Of a DNA stretch of 64,000 nucleotides, positions 10,067-19,737 are shown one piece after another. A program made the translations under genes and the position numbers. Within the stretch, counting starts at the first letter, position 1. Every line of letters begins with the position of its first letter. The stretch is from Meridianimarinicoccus sp. MJW13 (lineage in GTDB: Bacteria; Pseudomonadota; Alphaproteobacteria; Rhodobacterales; Rhodobacteraceae), in contig NZ_JACNMU010000001.1 in assembly GCF_014901205.1 (NCBI RefSeq), positions 310,001 to 374,000 on the forward strand, in the 5' to 3' direction. A model generated the notes under the pieces. The model had not been told where the DNA came from. It saw nothing but the letters and a program-made list of their open reading frames with translations, and ran no database searches.

Positions 10067-10906
10067 ATGTCCTACAAGACATTGTTGACCCTGATCCGCA
10101 GTCCGGATGACGCAGCGCAGCAAATTTCTGCTGCAGCGCAGCTAGCTCGGCATTTTGACGCACACCTCGAAATCATCTGCATCGGCATCGATGAAGTGCA
10201 GATGGGCTACTATTTCGCGGGTGCGGATTCGATGCTGCAGGAGACCAGTATCGAAATGGCCCGCGAACGGGCCCAGGACCTGCTGACCCAGGCCGAAGCA
10301 CTTGCCGAATCAGAAGGTGTCCGCTGGTCGGCGCGCGGAATCGTCAGCCAATACGGTGTGTTGGGCGATGTCGTCTCGCAACTGGCCCGATTCGTGGATC
10401 TTGTGATCCTGCCCCCGCCCTATGGCGAAGAGGGCCACGTGGAAACCGAAGCGATTCTGGAAGCGGTGCTGTTTTCCGGCACGGCGCCGGTGCTGATCGC
10501 ACCGAAGGGCGGCCTGCCCGCCGGGTTCCCCAAGCGCGCCGTGATCGGCTGGGACGAAAGCGGCGAGGCGCTGCACGCCACCCGCGCCGCCCTGCCCCTG
10601 CTGCAAGCCTGCGAGGATGCCCGTGTCACCATGGTCACCCCGTCGCGGCGCATCCGCCATTCCGGCACGCCCGGAGAGGACCTGTCGACCATGCTCGACC
10701 GGCACGGCGTCAAGGTGCAGATCGATCAGTGCCCGAAAGGCTCTGACCGGGTGTCGGACGTGATCCTGACCCATGTGCGCGACACCGACGCGGATCTCCT
10801 GGTGATGGGCGCTTACGGCCATTCGCGGTTCCGCGAAGCCCTTCTGGGCGGCGCCACGCGCGACATTCTCAGCGACGCGCCACTGCCGCTGTTGCTGGCC
10901 CACTAG
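10067..10906 (+). CDS. Universal stress protein, two UspA domains (279 aa)
   Basis: Tandem UspA protein: first domain about residues 1-145, second about 150-279. The second domain ends with the nucleotide-binding signature MGAYGHSRFREALLGGATRDIL; the first domain has a weaker version. No membrane segment. AAAGGAG lies about 9 bases before the ATG. It diverges from ccoN across an FNR box, an arrangement that suggests induction at low oxygen. The exact ligand and role are unknown. It ends two bases before the convergent fnrL stop. Confidence 0.88.
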   Translation: MSYKTLLTLIRSPDDAAQQISAAAQLARHFDAHLEIICIGIDEVQMGYYFAGADSMLQETSIEMARERAQDLLTQAEALAESEGVRWSARGIVSQYGVLGDVVSQLARFVDLVILPPPYGEEGHVETEAILEAVLFSGTAPVLIAPKGGLPAGFPKRAVIGWDESGEALHATRAALPLLQACEDARVTMVTPSRRIRHSGTPGEDLSTMLDRHGVKVQIDQCPKGSDRVSDVILTHVRDTDADLLVMGAYGHSRFREALLGGATRDILSDAPLPLLLAH

Positions 10907-10908
10907 GC

Positions 10909-11658
10909 TCAGGTCAGCATGCCACCATCGGCATCGTCCCCGGTTTCCTCCAGCAGACGGTCGAAATCGGGGATGGTGATGTGGCGTTTGCCTTTCAGGA
11001 CAATCACCCCGTCACGGCGCAGGGCCGAAACCTGGCGGCTGACGGTTTCCAGGGTCAGGCCCAGATAATCGGCCATGGCCTCGCGGGTCAGCGGCAGGTC
11101 GAATTCCAGCGGTCCGTCGCGTCCCATCAGTTGCAGCGAGGCATCCCGGCGCACGATGATGGTCAGCAGCGTCGCGATCTTCTCGCGCGCGGTCTTGCGG
11201 CCCAGAAGCAGCATCCATTCGCGCGCCGCGTCCAGTTCGTCCAGCGTCATCTCCAGCAGCCGCTGGCCGATGTTCGGCGTGCGCCGCATCATTTCCTCGA
11301 ACGGGCGTTTGCGGAAACAGCACAGCGTCACCTCGGTGGTCGCGGTCACGTCATAGGCCGCCTGTGCGCGCCCCGGCCGACCCACGAAATCCGACGGCAG
11401 CAACAGGCCGACCATCTGGGTGCGGCCGTCTTCCATCGTCTGGGTCAGCGTGGCGATGCCGCTGACAATCGAAGCCACGAAATCCATCTCGTCCCCGGAC
11501 CAGACCACGGTCTGCCCGGCCGGCACGGTGCGATAGTATTTCAGAGCGTCCAGTTCCCGCAGTTCGTCGGTTTCGCACTTTGCGCAAACCGCGCGATGGC
11601 GGATCGGACAATCATCGCACTTCAGATTCGGAGTGGTGGCCAGCGAATGTGCGCGCAT
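10909..11658 (-). CDS. fnrL: FNR-type oxygen-sensing transcription regulator FnrL
   Basis: 249-residue Crp/FNR-family regulator. The N-terminal Cys cluster, Cys 14, 17, 25 and 28 (CDDCPIRHRAVCAKC), together with Cys 113/114 supplies ligands for an oxygen-labile 4Fe-4S cluster. A cyclic-nucleotide-type beta roll and dimer helix follow. The helix-turn-helix near the C-terminus (LTREAMADYLGLTLETVSRQVSAL) contains the E..SR recognition residues of FNR, which read TTGAT half sites. A perfect FNR box sits 12 bases upstream of the start, where bound protein would block transcription, so negative autoregulation is likely. The paired hemN gene is divergent. Confidence 0.95.
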   Translation of the reverse strand: MRAHSLATTPNLKCDDCPIRHRAVCAKCETDELRELDALKYYRTVPAGQTVVWSGDEMDFVASIVSGIATLTQTMEDGRTQMVGLLLPSDFVGRPGRAQAAYDVTATTEVTLCCFRKRPFEEMMRRTPNIGQRLLEMTLDELDAAREWMLLLGRKTAREKIATLLTIIVRRDASLQLMGRDGPLEFDLPLTREAMADYLGLTLETVSRQVSALRRDGVIVLKGKRHITIPDFDRLLEETGDDADGGMLT

Positions 11659-11669
11659 GGGAACCCTAT

Positions 11670-11683
11670 TTGATGCGGATCAA
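11670..11683. promoter_or_regulatory. Perfect FNR/FnrL box between fnrL and hemN
   Basis: TTGAT-GCGG-ATCAA, an exact palindromic match. Its centre (11676.5) is about 42 bases before the hemN ATG and about 18 bases before the fnrL ATG. It fits activation of hemN and repression of fnrL. Confidence 0.9.
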
Positions 11684-11718
11684 TGTCCGGCACGAATTAA
11701 TGAGCTTAGCGTACCGGC

Positions 11719-13074
11719 ATGGACACTCTAACTCAACTCTCCCGACTGGGTCTCTTCGACAGCCGGGTGCCGCGCTATACCAGCTACCCGACCTCGCCGC
11801 AATTCGATCAAAGCGTCGATGAGGCCAAGGTTTCGTCGTGGATTCAGGCCATTCCGGCAAACAGCCGCATATCGCTTTATGTGCATGTGCCGTTTTGTCG
11901 TCGCCTGTGCTGGTTCTGCGCCTGCCGCACCCAGGGCACGTCGAATCTGGACACGGTTCGCCTGTACCTTGAAACCCTGAAAACCGAGATCGGCCATCTG
12001 AAGGCGCATCTTGCGCCCGGCGTGACCCTGTCGCGGCTGCATTGGGGCGGCGGCACGCCGACCCTGCTGGCGCCCGACATGATGCGCGAGCTGGCCGATA
12101 CGATCTTCGACATGACGCCCATGGCCGAGGACGGCGAGTTTTCGGTCGAGATCGACCCGAACGAGATCGACCATCCCCGCCTTGACGCGCTGGTCGCCGC
12201 CGGGATGACGCGGGCCAGCATCGGCGTGCAGGACTTCGACCCGAAGATCCAGGAAACCATCGGACGGATCCAGGGCTATGACCTGACCCGCCAGGTGGTC
12301 GAGGACATCCGCGACCGGGGCATCGAAAGCCTGAATACCGACATCCTGTACGGCCTGCCGCACCAGACCAACGCGCGTATCGCCGACAGCGTGCAACGGC
12401 TGCTGTCGCTGAACCCTGACCGGGTGGCGCTGTATGGCTACGCCCATGTGCCGTGGATGGCACGGCGCCAGTCGATGATCCCCTCGGACGCCCTTCCCAC
12501 CCCGGCCCAGCGGCTGGAACTGTTCGAAACCGCGCGCGAGCTGTTCGCATGGGACGGCTATGCCGAGATCGGCATCGACCATTTCGCCCGACCCAGCGAC
12601 GGGCTGGCCCTGGCGCAGGAAGAAGGCCGCCTGAAGCGCAACTTCCAGGGCTATACCGATGACACCGCGCCGGTTCTTGTCGGCGTCGGCGCCTCGTCGA
12701 TCTCGCGCTTCCCGCAGGGGTTTGCCCAGAACGCGCCCAGCACCGGGGTCTACACCAAGCATGTGCGCGCCGGGCAGTTTGCCACCGCCAAGGGGCATGC
12801 TTTCCGGGGCGAGGATCTGATCCGCGCCCGCATCATCGAGGCCCTGATGTGCGATTTCCGGGTGTCGAGCGCAGAGCTGGCCCGTGACTTCGGGGTCACG
12901 CCCGCGCAACTGGCCGCGCTTTACAAGCCGGCGCTGCACACCTTCGCGGGCTTCGTGCAGCAGACCCCGCACGGGTTGGAGATCACCCGCGACGGCCGCC
13001 CCCTGACCCGCATGATCGCGCGCAGTTTCGATGCCTACGAGTTGGCGAAATCAGGCCACAGCTCGGCGGTCTGA
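11719..13074 (+). CDS. hemN: Oxygen-independent coproporphyrinogen III dehydrogenase HemN
   Basis: 451-residue radical SAM enzyme that converts coproporphyrinogen III to protoporphyrinogen IX without oxygen, supplying haem for the cbb3 oxidase at low O2. The cluster motif is Cys 60, 64, 67 with a further Cys 69 (CRRLCWFCAC), as in E. coli HemN. The N-terminal PRYTSYPTSPQF and HWGGGTPTLL motifs are diagnostic of HemN rather than HemW. The start at 11719 aligns with family N-termini. No Shine-Dalgarno sequence is visible, and the FNR box position predicts a transcript beginning at or next to the ATG. Confidence 0.96.
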   Translation: MDTLTQLSRLGLFDSRVPRYTSYPTSPQFDQSVDEAKVSSWIQAIPANSRISLYVHVPFCRRLCWFCACRTQGTSNLDTVRLYLETLKTEIGHLKAHLAPGVTLSRLHWGGGTPTLLAPDMMRELADTIFDMTPMAEDGEFSVEIDPNEIDHPRLDALVAAGMTRASIGVQDFDPKIQETIGRIQGYDLTRQVVEDIRDRGIESLNTDILYGLPHQTNARIADSVQRLLSLNPDRVALYGYAHVPWMARRQSMIPSDALPTPAQRLELFETARELFAWDGYAEIGIDHFARPSDGLALAQEEGRLKRNFQGYTDDTAPVLVGVGASSISRFPQGFAQNAPSTGVYTKHVRAGQFATAKGHAFRGEDLIRARIIEALMCDFRVSSAELARDFGVTPAQLAALYKPALHTFAGFVQQTPHGLEITRDGRPLTRMIARSFDAYELAKSGHSSAV

Positions 13075-13098
13075 CTGCCGCACCTATCCAGCCTCATG

Positions 13099-13127
13099 CG
13101 CCCGGTCTGCATCCCGCAGGCCGGGCG
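13099..13127. terminator. Hairpin between convergent hemN and yejF
   Basis: A 7-bp GC stem (13099-13105 with 13121-13127), continued after one mismatch by CTGC/GCAG with loop ATCCC, then TTG. The T run is poor, but it sits exactly between two converging genes. Confidence 0.55.
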
Positions 13128-13134
13128 TTGCCGT

Positions 13135-14745
13135 TCAGGCCGCCGTATGGCGCGCATCCAGGTTCAGCGCCGCGGCCAGCAGGTCGCGGGTATAGTCTGA
13201 TTTCGGCGCGCTGAAGACGTCTTCGCTGCGGCCCGATTCCACGATGTCCCCGGCCTTCATCACCAGCACCTTGTGGCTAAGCGCGCGCACCACCCGCAGG
13301 TCATGGCTGATGAACAGATAGGCCAGCCCATGGCGGCGTTGCAGGTCGCGCAGAAGATCGACGATCTGCACCTGCACCGTCATGTCCAGCGCCGAGGTCG
13401 GCTCGTCCAGAACCACCAGCTTGGGCCGCAGGATCATGGCGCGGGCAATGGCGATACGCTGGCGCTGCCCGCCCGAGAACTCGTGCGGATAGCGGTCGGC
13501 CATGGCCGGTTCCAGCCCCACCTCGACCAGGATCTCGGCCACCATCTGGGCCGGGGTCTTGCCGCTTTCAGTGCCATGCACGCCCAGCCCCTCGGCGATG
13601 ATCTCGCCCACGTTCATGCGCGGACTGAGCGAGCCGAAGGGATCCTGAAAGACGATCTGCATGTCCTTGCGCAACGGCCGCAACGCCCGCGTTTTCAGCC
13701 CCGAGATATCGCGCCCCATGTAGACGATCGGCCCTTTCGAGCCGACCAGCCGCATCAGCGCCAGCGCCAGCGTGGTCTTGCCGGACCCGGATTCGCCGAC
13801 GATGCCCAGCGTCTCGCCCTGCCGCACCGACAGGGTGGCGGCATTGACGGCCTTCACATGGCCGACGGTCTTGCGCAGGAAGCCCTTGGTGATCGGGAAC
13901 CAGACCCGCAGATCGGTGCACGACACGACCTCGGCCCCGGAATCGGGGGCCGGATCGGGCAGACCGGTGGGTTCGGCTTCCAGCAGTTTCCGGGTGTAGG
14001 GGTGTTGCGGGTTGGCAAAGATCTCGGCGGTCTTGCCGGATTCGACGATCTCGCCATCCTTCATCACGCAGACCCGGTCGGCAATGCGCCGCACGATGCC
14101 CAGATCGTGGGTGATGAACAGCAGGCTCATGCCCTCGGCCTTTTTCAGGTCGGCCAGAAGCGCCAGGATCTGCGCCTGGATGGTCACATCCAGCGCCGTC
14201 GTCGGCTCGTCCGCGATCAGCAGTTCCGGCCCGTTGGCCAGCGCCATGGCGATCATCACCCGCTGCCGCTGTCCGCCGGACAGCTGGTGCGGATAGGCGT
14301 CCAGACGGCTCTCCGCGTCGCGGATGCCCACCTTCTGCAACAGATCGATGATCCGCGCCCGCGCAGCATCGCCGGTCAGCCCCTGGTGCAGGGCCAGACT
14401 TTCGCCGATCTGCTTTTCCAGCGTGTGCAACGGGTTCAGCGAGGTCATCGGCTCCTGGAAGATGAAGCTGATGTCATTGCCGCGAATCTCGCGCAGTTTG
14501 GCCGCCGAGGCGCCGACCATCTGCTGGCCGCGGAAGGTGACCGAGCCGTCGGTCTGCGCGCTTTCGGGCAACAGCGCCACGGTGGACAGCGCCGTCACCG
14601 ATTTGCCCGAGCCGGATTCGCCCACCAGCGCGACGGTCTCGCCCGCGCCCACGTCGAAGCTGACGCCCTTCACCGCTTCGACCGTCCGGCCATCCTGGCT
14701 GAAACCAACGCGCAGGCCGCTGACACTGAGAACCGGATCACTCAT
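13135..14745 (-). CDS. yejF: Peptide ABC importer ATP-binding protein YejF (two fused ATPase domains)
   Basis: 536 residues with two complete ABC ATPase modules, corresponding to OppD and OppF in one chain. Each has Walker A (GESGSGKS and GESGSGKTT), signature (LSGGQRQRV and FSGGQRQRI) and Walker B ([12 protein letters not shown] and [12 protein letters not shown]). Fusion of the two ATPases is the hallmark of the Yej system. The start at 14745 ([11 protein letters not shown]) overlaps the yejE stop as ATGA; the frame is open further upstream but that part lies inside yejE. Last gene of the yejABEF operon. Confidence 0.93.
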   Translation of the reverse strand: MSDPVLSVSGLRVGFSQDGRTVEAVKGVSFDVGAGETVALVGESGSGKSVTALSTVALLPESAQTDGSVTFRGQQMVGASAAKLREIRGNDISFIFQEPMTSLNPLHTLEKQIGESLALHQGLTGDAARARIIDLLQKVGIRDAESRLDAYPHQLSGGQRQRVMIAMALANGPELLIADEPTTALDVTIQAQILALLADLKKAEGMSLLFITHDLGIVRRIADRVCVMKDGEIVESGKTAEIFANPQHPYTRKLLEAEPTGLPDPAPDSGAEVVSCTDLRVWFPITKGFLRKTVGHVKAVNAATLSVRQGETLGIVGESGSGKTTLALALMRLVGSKGPIVYMGRDISGLKTRALRPLRKDMQIVFQDPFGSLSPRMNVGEIIAEGLGVHGTESGKTPAQMVAEILVEVGLEPAMADRYPHEFSGGQRQRIAIARAMILRPKLVVLDEPTSALDMTVQVQIVDLLRDLQRRHGLAYLFISHDLRVVRALSHKVLVMKAGDIVESGRSEDVFSAPKSDYTRDLLAAALNLDARHTAA

Positions 14746-15887
14746 GCGAAGGTCTTTCTGGGGTCGAACGCGTCGCGCACGCCTTCGAAGATGAAGACCA
14801 GAAGCGACAGCATGATGGCGAAGGTGAAAAATGCGGTGAAGCCCAGCCACGGGGCCTGCAGGTTCTGCTTGGCCTGCAAGGTCATTTCCCCCAGCGACGG
14901 GGCCGAGGATGGCAACCCGAAACCGAGGAAATCCAGCGCGGCGAGCGAGCCCAGCGTGCCGGTGATGACGAAGGGCAGCATGGTCAGCGTCGCCACCATG
15001 GCATTGGGCAGCACGTGGCGGAACATGATGATGCCGTTGCTGACCCCCAGTGCGCGGGCGGCGCGGACGTATTCGAAGTTGCGCGCACGCAGGAATTCGG
15101 CCCGCACCACGCCGACCAGCGCGGTCCAGCCGAACAGCACCATCAGGAACACCAGCAGCCAGAAGTTCATCTGGAAGATCGCCGCCACAATGATGATGAT
15201 ATAGAGGCTCGGCGTCGCGCCCCAAAGCTCGATCACGCGCTGGAAGATCAGGTCGATCCAGCCGCCGAAATAGCCCTGCACGGCCCCCGCCGCGATGCCG
15301 ATGATCGAGGTCAGCGCGGTGACCACCAGCGCAAACAGCACCGACAGGCGGAAGCCATATATCACGCGGGCCATCACGTCGCGCGCGGTGTCATCGGTGC
15401 CCAGCCAGTGGGCGGCATCGGGCGCCGACGGCGCGGTGCCGACGATGTCGCTGACGGTGTTGTAGCTGTAGGGAATGACCGGCCACAGCAGCCAGCCTTT
15501 CGTGACCTCCTGCCCGTCGAATTGTCCGGTTTCCTGCACGCTGTCGATGACAGCTTCGGGATCGTCCCAGCAATCCTCCAGCCCACCCGAGACGATCAGG
15601 CATTGCACCTCGATGTCGCGATAGACGGCTTCGGTGCGGAAATCGCCGCCGAACTGGGTTTCGGGATAGAAGTTGAAGATCGGGGTGTAGAACGCGCCCT
15701 CGTATTTCACCAGCAGCGGCTTGTCGTTGGCGATGAACTCGGCAAACAGCGACAGGCCGAACAGCAAAGAGAACAGGATTAGCGACCAGAACGCCCGACC
15801 GTTGGCGCGGAAGTTGCGCCAGCGCCGCTGGTTCAGGGGGGACAGCCGCGACTTGCGGGGGGGGACGGTCGTGTCAGCAACGGCCAT
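14742..15887 (-). CDS. yejE: Peptide ABC importer permease YejE
   Basis: 381-residue inner-membrane permease with a first membrane helix near residues 30-50, a long periplasmic loop (to about residue 170) and a C-terminal block of helices. The cytoplasmic EAA loop (RAARALGVSNGIIMFRHVLPNAM) docks the ATPase. The loop and length fit YejE rather than the shorter DppC. The start at 15887 (MAVADTTV) is one base after the yejB stop; an upstream ATG at 15935 lies within yejB. Confidence 0.92.
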   Translation of the reverse strand: MAVADTTVPPRKSRLSPLNQRRWRNFRANGRAFWSLILFSLLFGLSLFAEFIANDKPLLVKYEGAFYTPIFNFYPETQFGGDFRTEAVYRDIEVQCLIVSGGLEDCWDDPEAVIDSVQETGQFDGQEVTKGWLLWPVIPYSYNTVSDIVGTAPSAPDAAHWLGTDDTARDVMARVIYGFRLSVLFALVVTALTSIIGIAAGAVQGYFGGWIDLIFQRVIELWGATPSLYIIIIVAAIFQMNFWLLVFLMVLFGWTALVGVVRAEFLRARNFEYVRAARALGVSNGIIMFRHVLPNAMVATLTMLPFVITGTLGSLAALDFLGFGLPSSAPSLGEMTLQAKQNLQAPWLGFTAFFTFAIMLSLLVFIFEGVRDAFDPRKTFA

Positions 15888-15888
15888 C

Positions 15889-16974
15889 TCAGGTCTCCCG
15901 CGTCTCGAAGTCGATGCGTGGATCGATCCACACATACATCAGGTCCGACACCAGCCCCATCAGCAGCCCGATCAGGCCGAAGACGTAGAGCGTGCCGAAG
16001 ATCACCGGGTAGTCGCGACTGACCGCCGCCTCGAAGCCCAGCCGGCCCAGACCGTCCAGCGAGAAGATCGTTTCGATAATCAGCGAGCCACCGAAGAACA
16101 CCGACACGAATACCGCCGGGAAACCCGCGATGACGATCAGCATGGCGTTGCGGAACACATGGCCATACAGCACCCGGCGCTCGGTCAGGCCCTTGGCCTT
16201 GGCGGTCATCACGTATTGCTTCTTGATCTCCTCAAGGAAGGAATTCTTGGTCAGCAGCGTCAGCGTCGCGAAGGCCGAGATGGTCGAGGCCAGCACCGGC
16301 AGGGTGATGTGCCAGAAATAGTCGATGATCTTGCCCATCAGGGTCAGGTCCGCGAAATTGTCCGAGGTCAGGCCACGCAGCGGGAACCATTTCAGGTAAG
16401 AGCCACCCGCGAACAGCACCAGCAGCAGGATCGCGAACAGGAAGCCGGGAATCGCATAGGCCACGATGATCGCGCCGCTGGTCCAGGTGTCGAACCGGGA
16501 TCCGTCCTTGACCGCTTTGCGAATGCCCAGCGGGATCGACACCAGATAGGCGATCAGCGTTGACCACAGCCCCAGCGAGATCGACACCGGCATTTTCTCC
16601 TTCACCAGATCGACCACGCTGATCGACCGGAAGTAGCTTTCGCCGAAATCGAAGCGGGCATAATTCACCAGCATGTTCAGGAACCGCTGCCACGCGGGCT
16701 TGTCGAAGCCAAATTCCTTTTCCAGTTGCTCGATGAAATCCGGTGGCAGGCCACGTGCGCCCAGATAACCGTCACCGGCATCGGTGCCCCCGCCGCCGGC
16801 ATCGCCACCGCCGCCCGCGAAACTGCCGAACACATCCCCCTGCCCTTCGATCCGGGCAAGGATCTGTTCAACGGGTCCGCCGGGCACGAATTGCACCAGT
16901 ATGAAGTTGATCAGCATGATGCCGATGAGAGTCGGAATGATCAGCGCCAGACGGCGCAGGATATAGGGACCCAT
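15889..16974 (-). CDS. yejB: Peptide ABC importer permease YejB
   Basis: 361-residue permease with N-terminal helix [25 protein letters not shown] and a C-terminal BPD_transp_1 region carrying the EAA-type loop [25 protein letters not shown] Gly-rich insert (about residues 50-70, [14 protein letters not shown]) lies in the periplasmic loop after the first helix. GAGGT precedes the ATG. It follows yejA after three bases. Confidence 0.92.
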   Translation of the reverse strand: MGPYILRRLALIIPTLIGIMLINFILVQFVPGGPVEQILARIEGQGDVFGSFAGGGGDAGGGGTDAGDGYLGARGLPPDFIEQLEKEFGFDKPAWQRFLNMLVNYARFDFGESYFRSISVVDLVKEKMPVSISLGLWSTLIAYLVSIPLGIRKAVKDGSRFDTWTSGAIIVAYAIPGFLFAILLLVLFAGGSYLKWFPLRGLTSDNFADLTLMGKIIDYFWHITLPVLASTISAFATLTLLTKNSFLEEIKKQYVMTAKAKGLTERRVLYGHVFRNAMLIVIAGFPAVFVSVFFGGSLIIETIFSLDGLGRLGFEAAVSRDYPVIFGTLYVFGLIGLLMGLVSDLMYVWIDPRIDFETRET

Positions 16975-16977
16975 GGG

Positions 16978-18852
16978 TTACCTCAGAACCCCGGCGGCCT
17001 TCAGCGCGGCGGCGCCTTCGGCGTCATACCACCAGAAATCGAACTGGCCGAGGTCCAGCGGCGGCAGCGGGTCGGGATGGCCATACATGTTGTAATAGGC
17101 CACCCAGTGCTTGTCGTTGTACCACAGCGGGATCTCATAGTTCAGCGCCCGCAGCGTGCGATCCAGCGCATGGGTGGCGGTGGTCAGATCCTCCAGCGTT
17201 TCGGCGGCCGTGACCTCGCTTACCAACCTGTCCACCGCCGGGCTGCGCAGCCGTGCAAGGTTGCGCGAGCTGTTGTCGGCGGTAGCGGAGCCGAACCACT
17301 GCAGCAGCCCGCTCGAGGGCTCAAACCCCATCTGGAAGCCCTGATTGGTCAGGTCGAAATCGCCCTTGCGGCGGCGTTCGACGTATTGCGCGGTGTCGAT
17401 CCGGTCCAGCCGTCCCGTGACGCCCAGGAGTTTCAGGTTATTGATGTAGGGGTTCACGATGCGGTCATACAGCGGGCTGAACTGGATGATGACAACCTCC
17501 AGCTCTTGCCCGTCCTTGCGGCGGATGCCGTCGTCCCCGGTGATCCATCCGGCCTCGTCCATCAATTGCGAGGCAGCGCGCAAAATCCGGCGGCTGGGCT
17601 GGTTGCGCTCGGCCCCGTGTTGCAGGGGCACATCGGCCTCGGCGGTCAGGATCTCGGGATCCAGCAGGCCCTCGTCCACCAGCGGTTGCAGGATGGCAAT
17701 CTCCTCGGGCGTGGGCAGGCCGCTGGCAGCCAGATCGGTGCCTGGCCAGAACGACACCGGCTGTTTGTAGAGATCATAGAACAGCGTGTTGTTCGACCAA
17801 GCGAAGTTGAACATCATGCCGATGGCCTGACGGACGCGCTTGTCCTGCCATTTTTCCTTGTCCAGGTTGAACACCCAGCTCAGGCGCTGGCCGACATTGC
17901 CGTCGGGGATTTCGACCTTGGTGACATAGCCGTCCTTGAGCGCCGGGAAGTCGTATCCCGTGGCCCAGTCGCGCGACGAGCTTTCGCTGCGGAAGGTATA
18001 GTCGCCGGATTTGAACCCTTCGAAGGCGGCAGAGCCGTCCGCGAAATACTCCACCCGGATGCGATCGAAGTTGTTGCGACCGATGTTGAACGGCTGGTCC
18101 GCGCCCCAGAAATCGGGGTTGCGGGCATAGACCACGCGGCGGTTGATGTCGAAACTGTCCAGCACGTAGGCGCCGGTCGACATGAAGGGGCGCTTGGTGC
18201 TCTTGTCCAGCCGCACGCCGGTTTCCTCGAACCACGCCTTCGAGAACACGGGCGTGCCGCCCGCCAGCCCGACCCGGTCGCGCAGCGCCGCCTCGTCGGT
18301 GAAATTGAACTTGATGCGATAGGGATCCAGGACCTCGACCCCGTCGAAATAGCGTTCGACCAGCCGCCGGTATTCGATGATGCCCTGCTCAAGGAACAGC
18401 CGGTGGGTAAAGGCCACATCCTCGGCGGTCATCGGCGTGCCATCCTGGAAGGTCACGTCATCGCGCAGGTTGAAGATCACCCAAGACAGATCTTCGGGGT
18501 ATTCCAGCGTCGTGCACAGGTAGCAGTACAGCCCATAGGGGTCGTCTGCGGTCGAGGTCATGATTCGCTCGGTCCCGATGGTGTTGAGCGCGGCCGACAC
18601 CCCTTCGCGGGCGTACTGGTTGAAACTGTCGAAATTGCCCTGTGCCCAGACCGAGATTTCACCGCCCTTCGGGGCGTCGGGGTTCACATAGTCCAAGTGG
18701 GTGAAATCGGCGGGGTACTTGATCGCGCCGAAGTTGGAATAGGCGTGCGCTGTGGTGACATCTTCCTGCGACACGGCCGGAATGGCGGTTGCGGACAGGA
18801 TCGTGGCCAGAAGGGCCACCTTCTTGGTGGTGGCGCGCGTCATCGGCGTCAT
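16978..18852 (-). CDS. yejA: Periplasmic peptide-binding protein YejA
   Basis: 624-residue family 5 solute-binding protein with a signal peptide (basic start, hydrophobic core VALLATILSATAIPAVS, cleavage likely before QEDVT). The mature part starts AHAYSNFGAIKYPADF, a typical YejA sequence, and contains the family motif DVTFQDGTPMTAEDVAFT. It delivers oligopeptides to YejBEF; Yej systems also take up microcin C in enterics (family knowledge). GGGGAG lies six bases before the ATG at 18852. First gene of the operon. Confidence 0.92.
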   Translation of the reverse strand: MTPMTRATTKKVALLATILSATAIPAVSQEDVTTAHAYSNFGAIKYPADFTHLDYVNPDAPKGGEISVWAQGNFDSFNQYAREGVSAALNTIGTERIMTSTADDPYGLYCYLCTTLEYPEDLSWVIFNLRDDVTFQDGTPMTAEDVAFTHRLFLEQGIIEYRRLVERYFDGVEVLDPYRIKFNFTDEAALRDRVGLAGGTPVFSKAWFEETGVRLDKSTKRPFMSTGAYVLDSFDINRRVVYARNPDFWGADQPFNIGRNNFDRIRVEYFADGSAAFEGFKSGDYTFRSESSSRDWATGYDFPALKDGYVTKVEIPDGNVGQRLSWVFNLDKEKWQDKRVRQAIGMMFNFAWSNNTLFYDLYKQPVSFWPGTDLAASGLPTPEEIAILQPLVDEGLLDPEILTAEADVPLQHGAERNQPSRRILRAASQLMDEAGWITGDDGIRRKDGQELEVVIIQFSPLYDRIVNPYINNLKLLGVTGRLDRIDTAQYVERRRKGDFDLTNQGFQMGFEPSSGLLQWFGSATADNSSRNLARLRSPAVDRLVSEVTAAETLEDLTTATHALDRTLRALNYEIPLWYNDKHWVAYYNMYGHPDPLPPLDLGQFDFWWYDAEGAAALKAAGVLR

Positions 18853-19023
18853 CTGCTACTCCCCATGCAGTCATGCAAGCTGTTGCGCTTAAGCTAGTGG
18901 GCAGGGCCGACCATGTTCAAGCCGCGATTGCGCAAGCGTGAATTTGCGTGTGCCACCGGGGTCGGAAATCTGCCCGGAACGGCCCCCGAATGAAGGCAGG
19001 AACACCCACAGCGCGCAAGAAAA

Positions 19024-19045
19024 AGGCCGCCCCGGAAGGCGGCCT
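19024..19045 (-). terminator. Intrinsic terminator after the cycM-like gene
   Basis: An 8-bp stem (19024-19031 with 19038-19045) and 6-base loop, followed on the minus strand by a run of at least five Ts (As at 19018-19024 on the plus strand). Confidence 0.8.
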
Positions 19046-19072
19046 GAACAGTGTCTTGATCCGGGCTGACGC

Positions 19073-19597
19073 TCAGTTGCCTGTGGTCTGCAGATAGGCC
19101 ACCAGGTTGGCGCGATCGGTGATCTTTTTCAGACCGGCAAAGCTCATCTTGGTGCCCGGCGCCCAGTTCTTGGGGTTTTCCAGGAACCCGTCCAGGTTCT
19201 CGGCGGTCCAGGCTTCGGCGGATCTGTCGGCCAGCGCGTCGGAATAGGCAAAGCCCGCGATGCTGGCGATGCCACGATCCACCACACCGTCAAGATGCGG
19301 GCCGGTGCCGTCGGTGCCGTCCAGCTTGTGGCAGGCCTTGCACTTGCCAAAGACCTTCTCGCCCTTGTCGGCATCGGCTTCGGTCAGGACCGAGGCAAAA
19401 TCCTGGATCTCGGCGGTATCGCTGTCGCCGTGTCCGTCTTCCTCGCCGGTGTCGATGAGGTAGGCTTGCTCGCCGTGATCGCCATGGCCGCCGCCGGTGG
19501 TATACAGGGACTCACCAACCCAGCCGCCCAGAAGATAGACCAGCAGCGCGCCACAGAAAGCGCCCACAATTTTGGTCATCGTCATCGTGTCTAGCAT
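19073..19597 (-). CDS. cycM: Membrane-anchored cytochrome c552 (CycM-like)
   Basis: 174 residues: an N-terminal membrane anchor (about residues 8-30, IVGAFCGALLVYLLGGWVGESLY), a His/Asp/Glu-rich flexible linker (GGGHGDHGEQ...DGHGDSDTAE), and a class I cytochrome c domain with haem site CKACH and a Met ligand in APGTKMSF. This anchor-linker-haem layout and length match Paracoccus cytochrome c552 (CycM), which carries electrons from bc1 to aa3 oxidase. The start at 19597 has GAGG upstream; MTMTK at 19585 is an alternative. It diverges from pheA. Confidence 0.88.
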   Translation of the reverse strand: MLDTMTMTKIVGAFCGALLVYLLGGWVGESLYTTGGGHGDHGEQAYLIDTGEEDGHGDSDTAEIQDFASVLTEADADKGEKVFGKCKACHKLDGTDGTGPHLDGVVDRGIASIAGFAYSDALADRSAEAWTAENLDGFLENPKNWAPGTKMSFAGLKKITDRANLVAYLQTTGN

Positions 19598-19737
19598 TCT
19601 GTCGCCTCGTGCTTTCAGATTGCGCGCATCTAGCGGCTTCCGTCTGCCCGGTTCAAGGTGTAGGAGGCGCGACCAAACGACCATAAAGCCGCAGGATCCC
19701 GTCCTGACGGGAAAAACCGAAGCAGAGAGACGCAGCC

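Noticed and set aside
14746-15225. Upstream extension of yejF that would give a 696-residue protein
   Set aside because: It lies inside yejE in another frame; YejF homology starts at 14745, with an ATGA overlap.
16726-18897. 723-codon plus-strand frame opposite yejA
   Set aside because: Antisense shadow of a full-length binding protein with signal peptide and family motifs.
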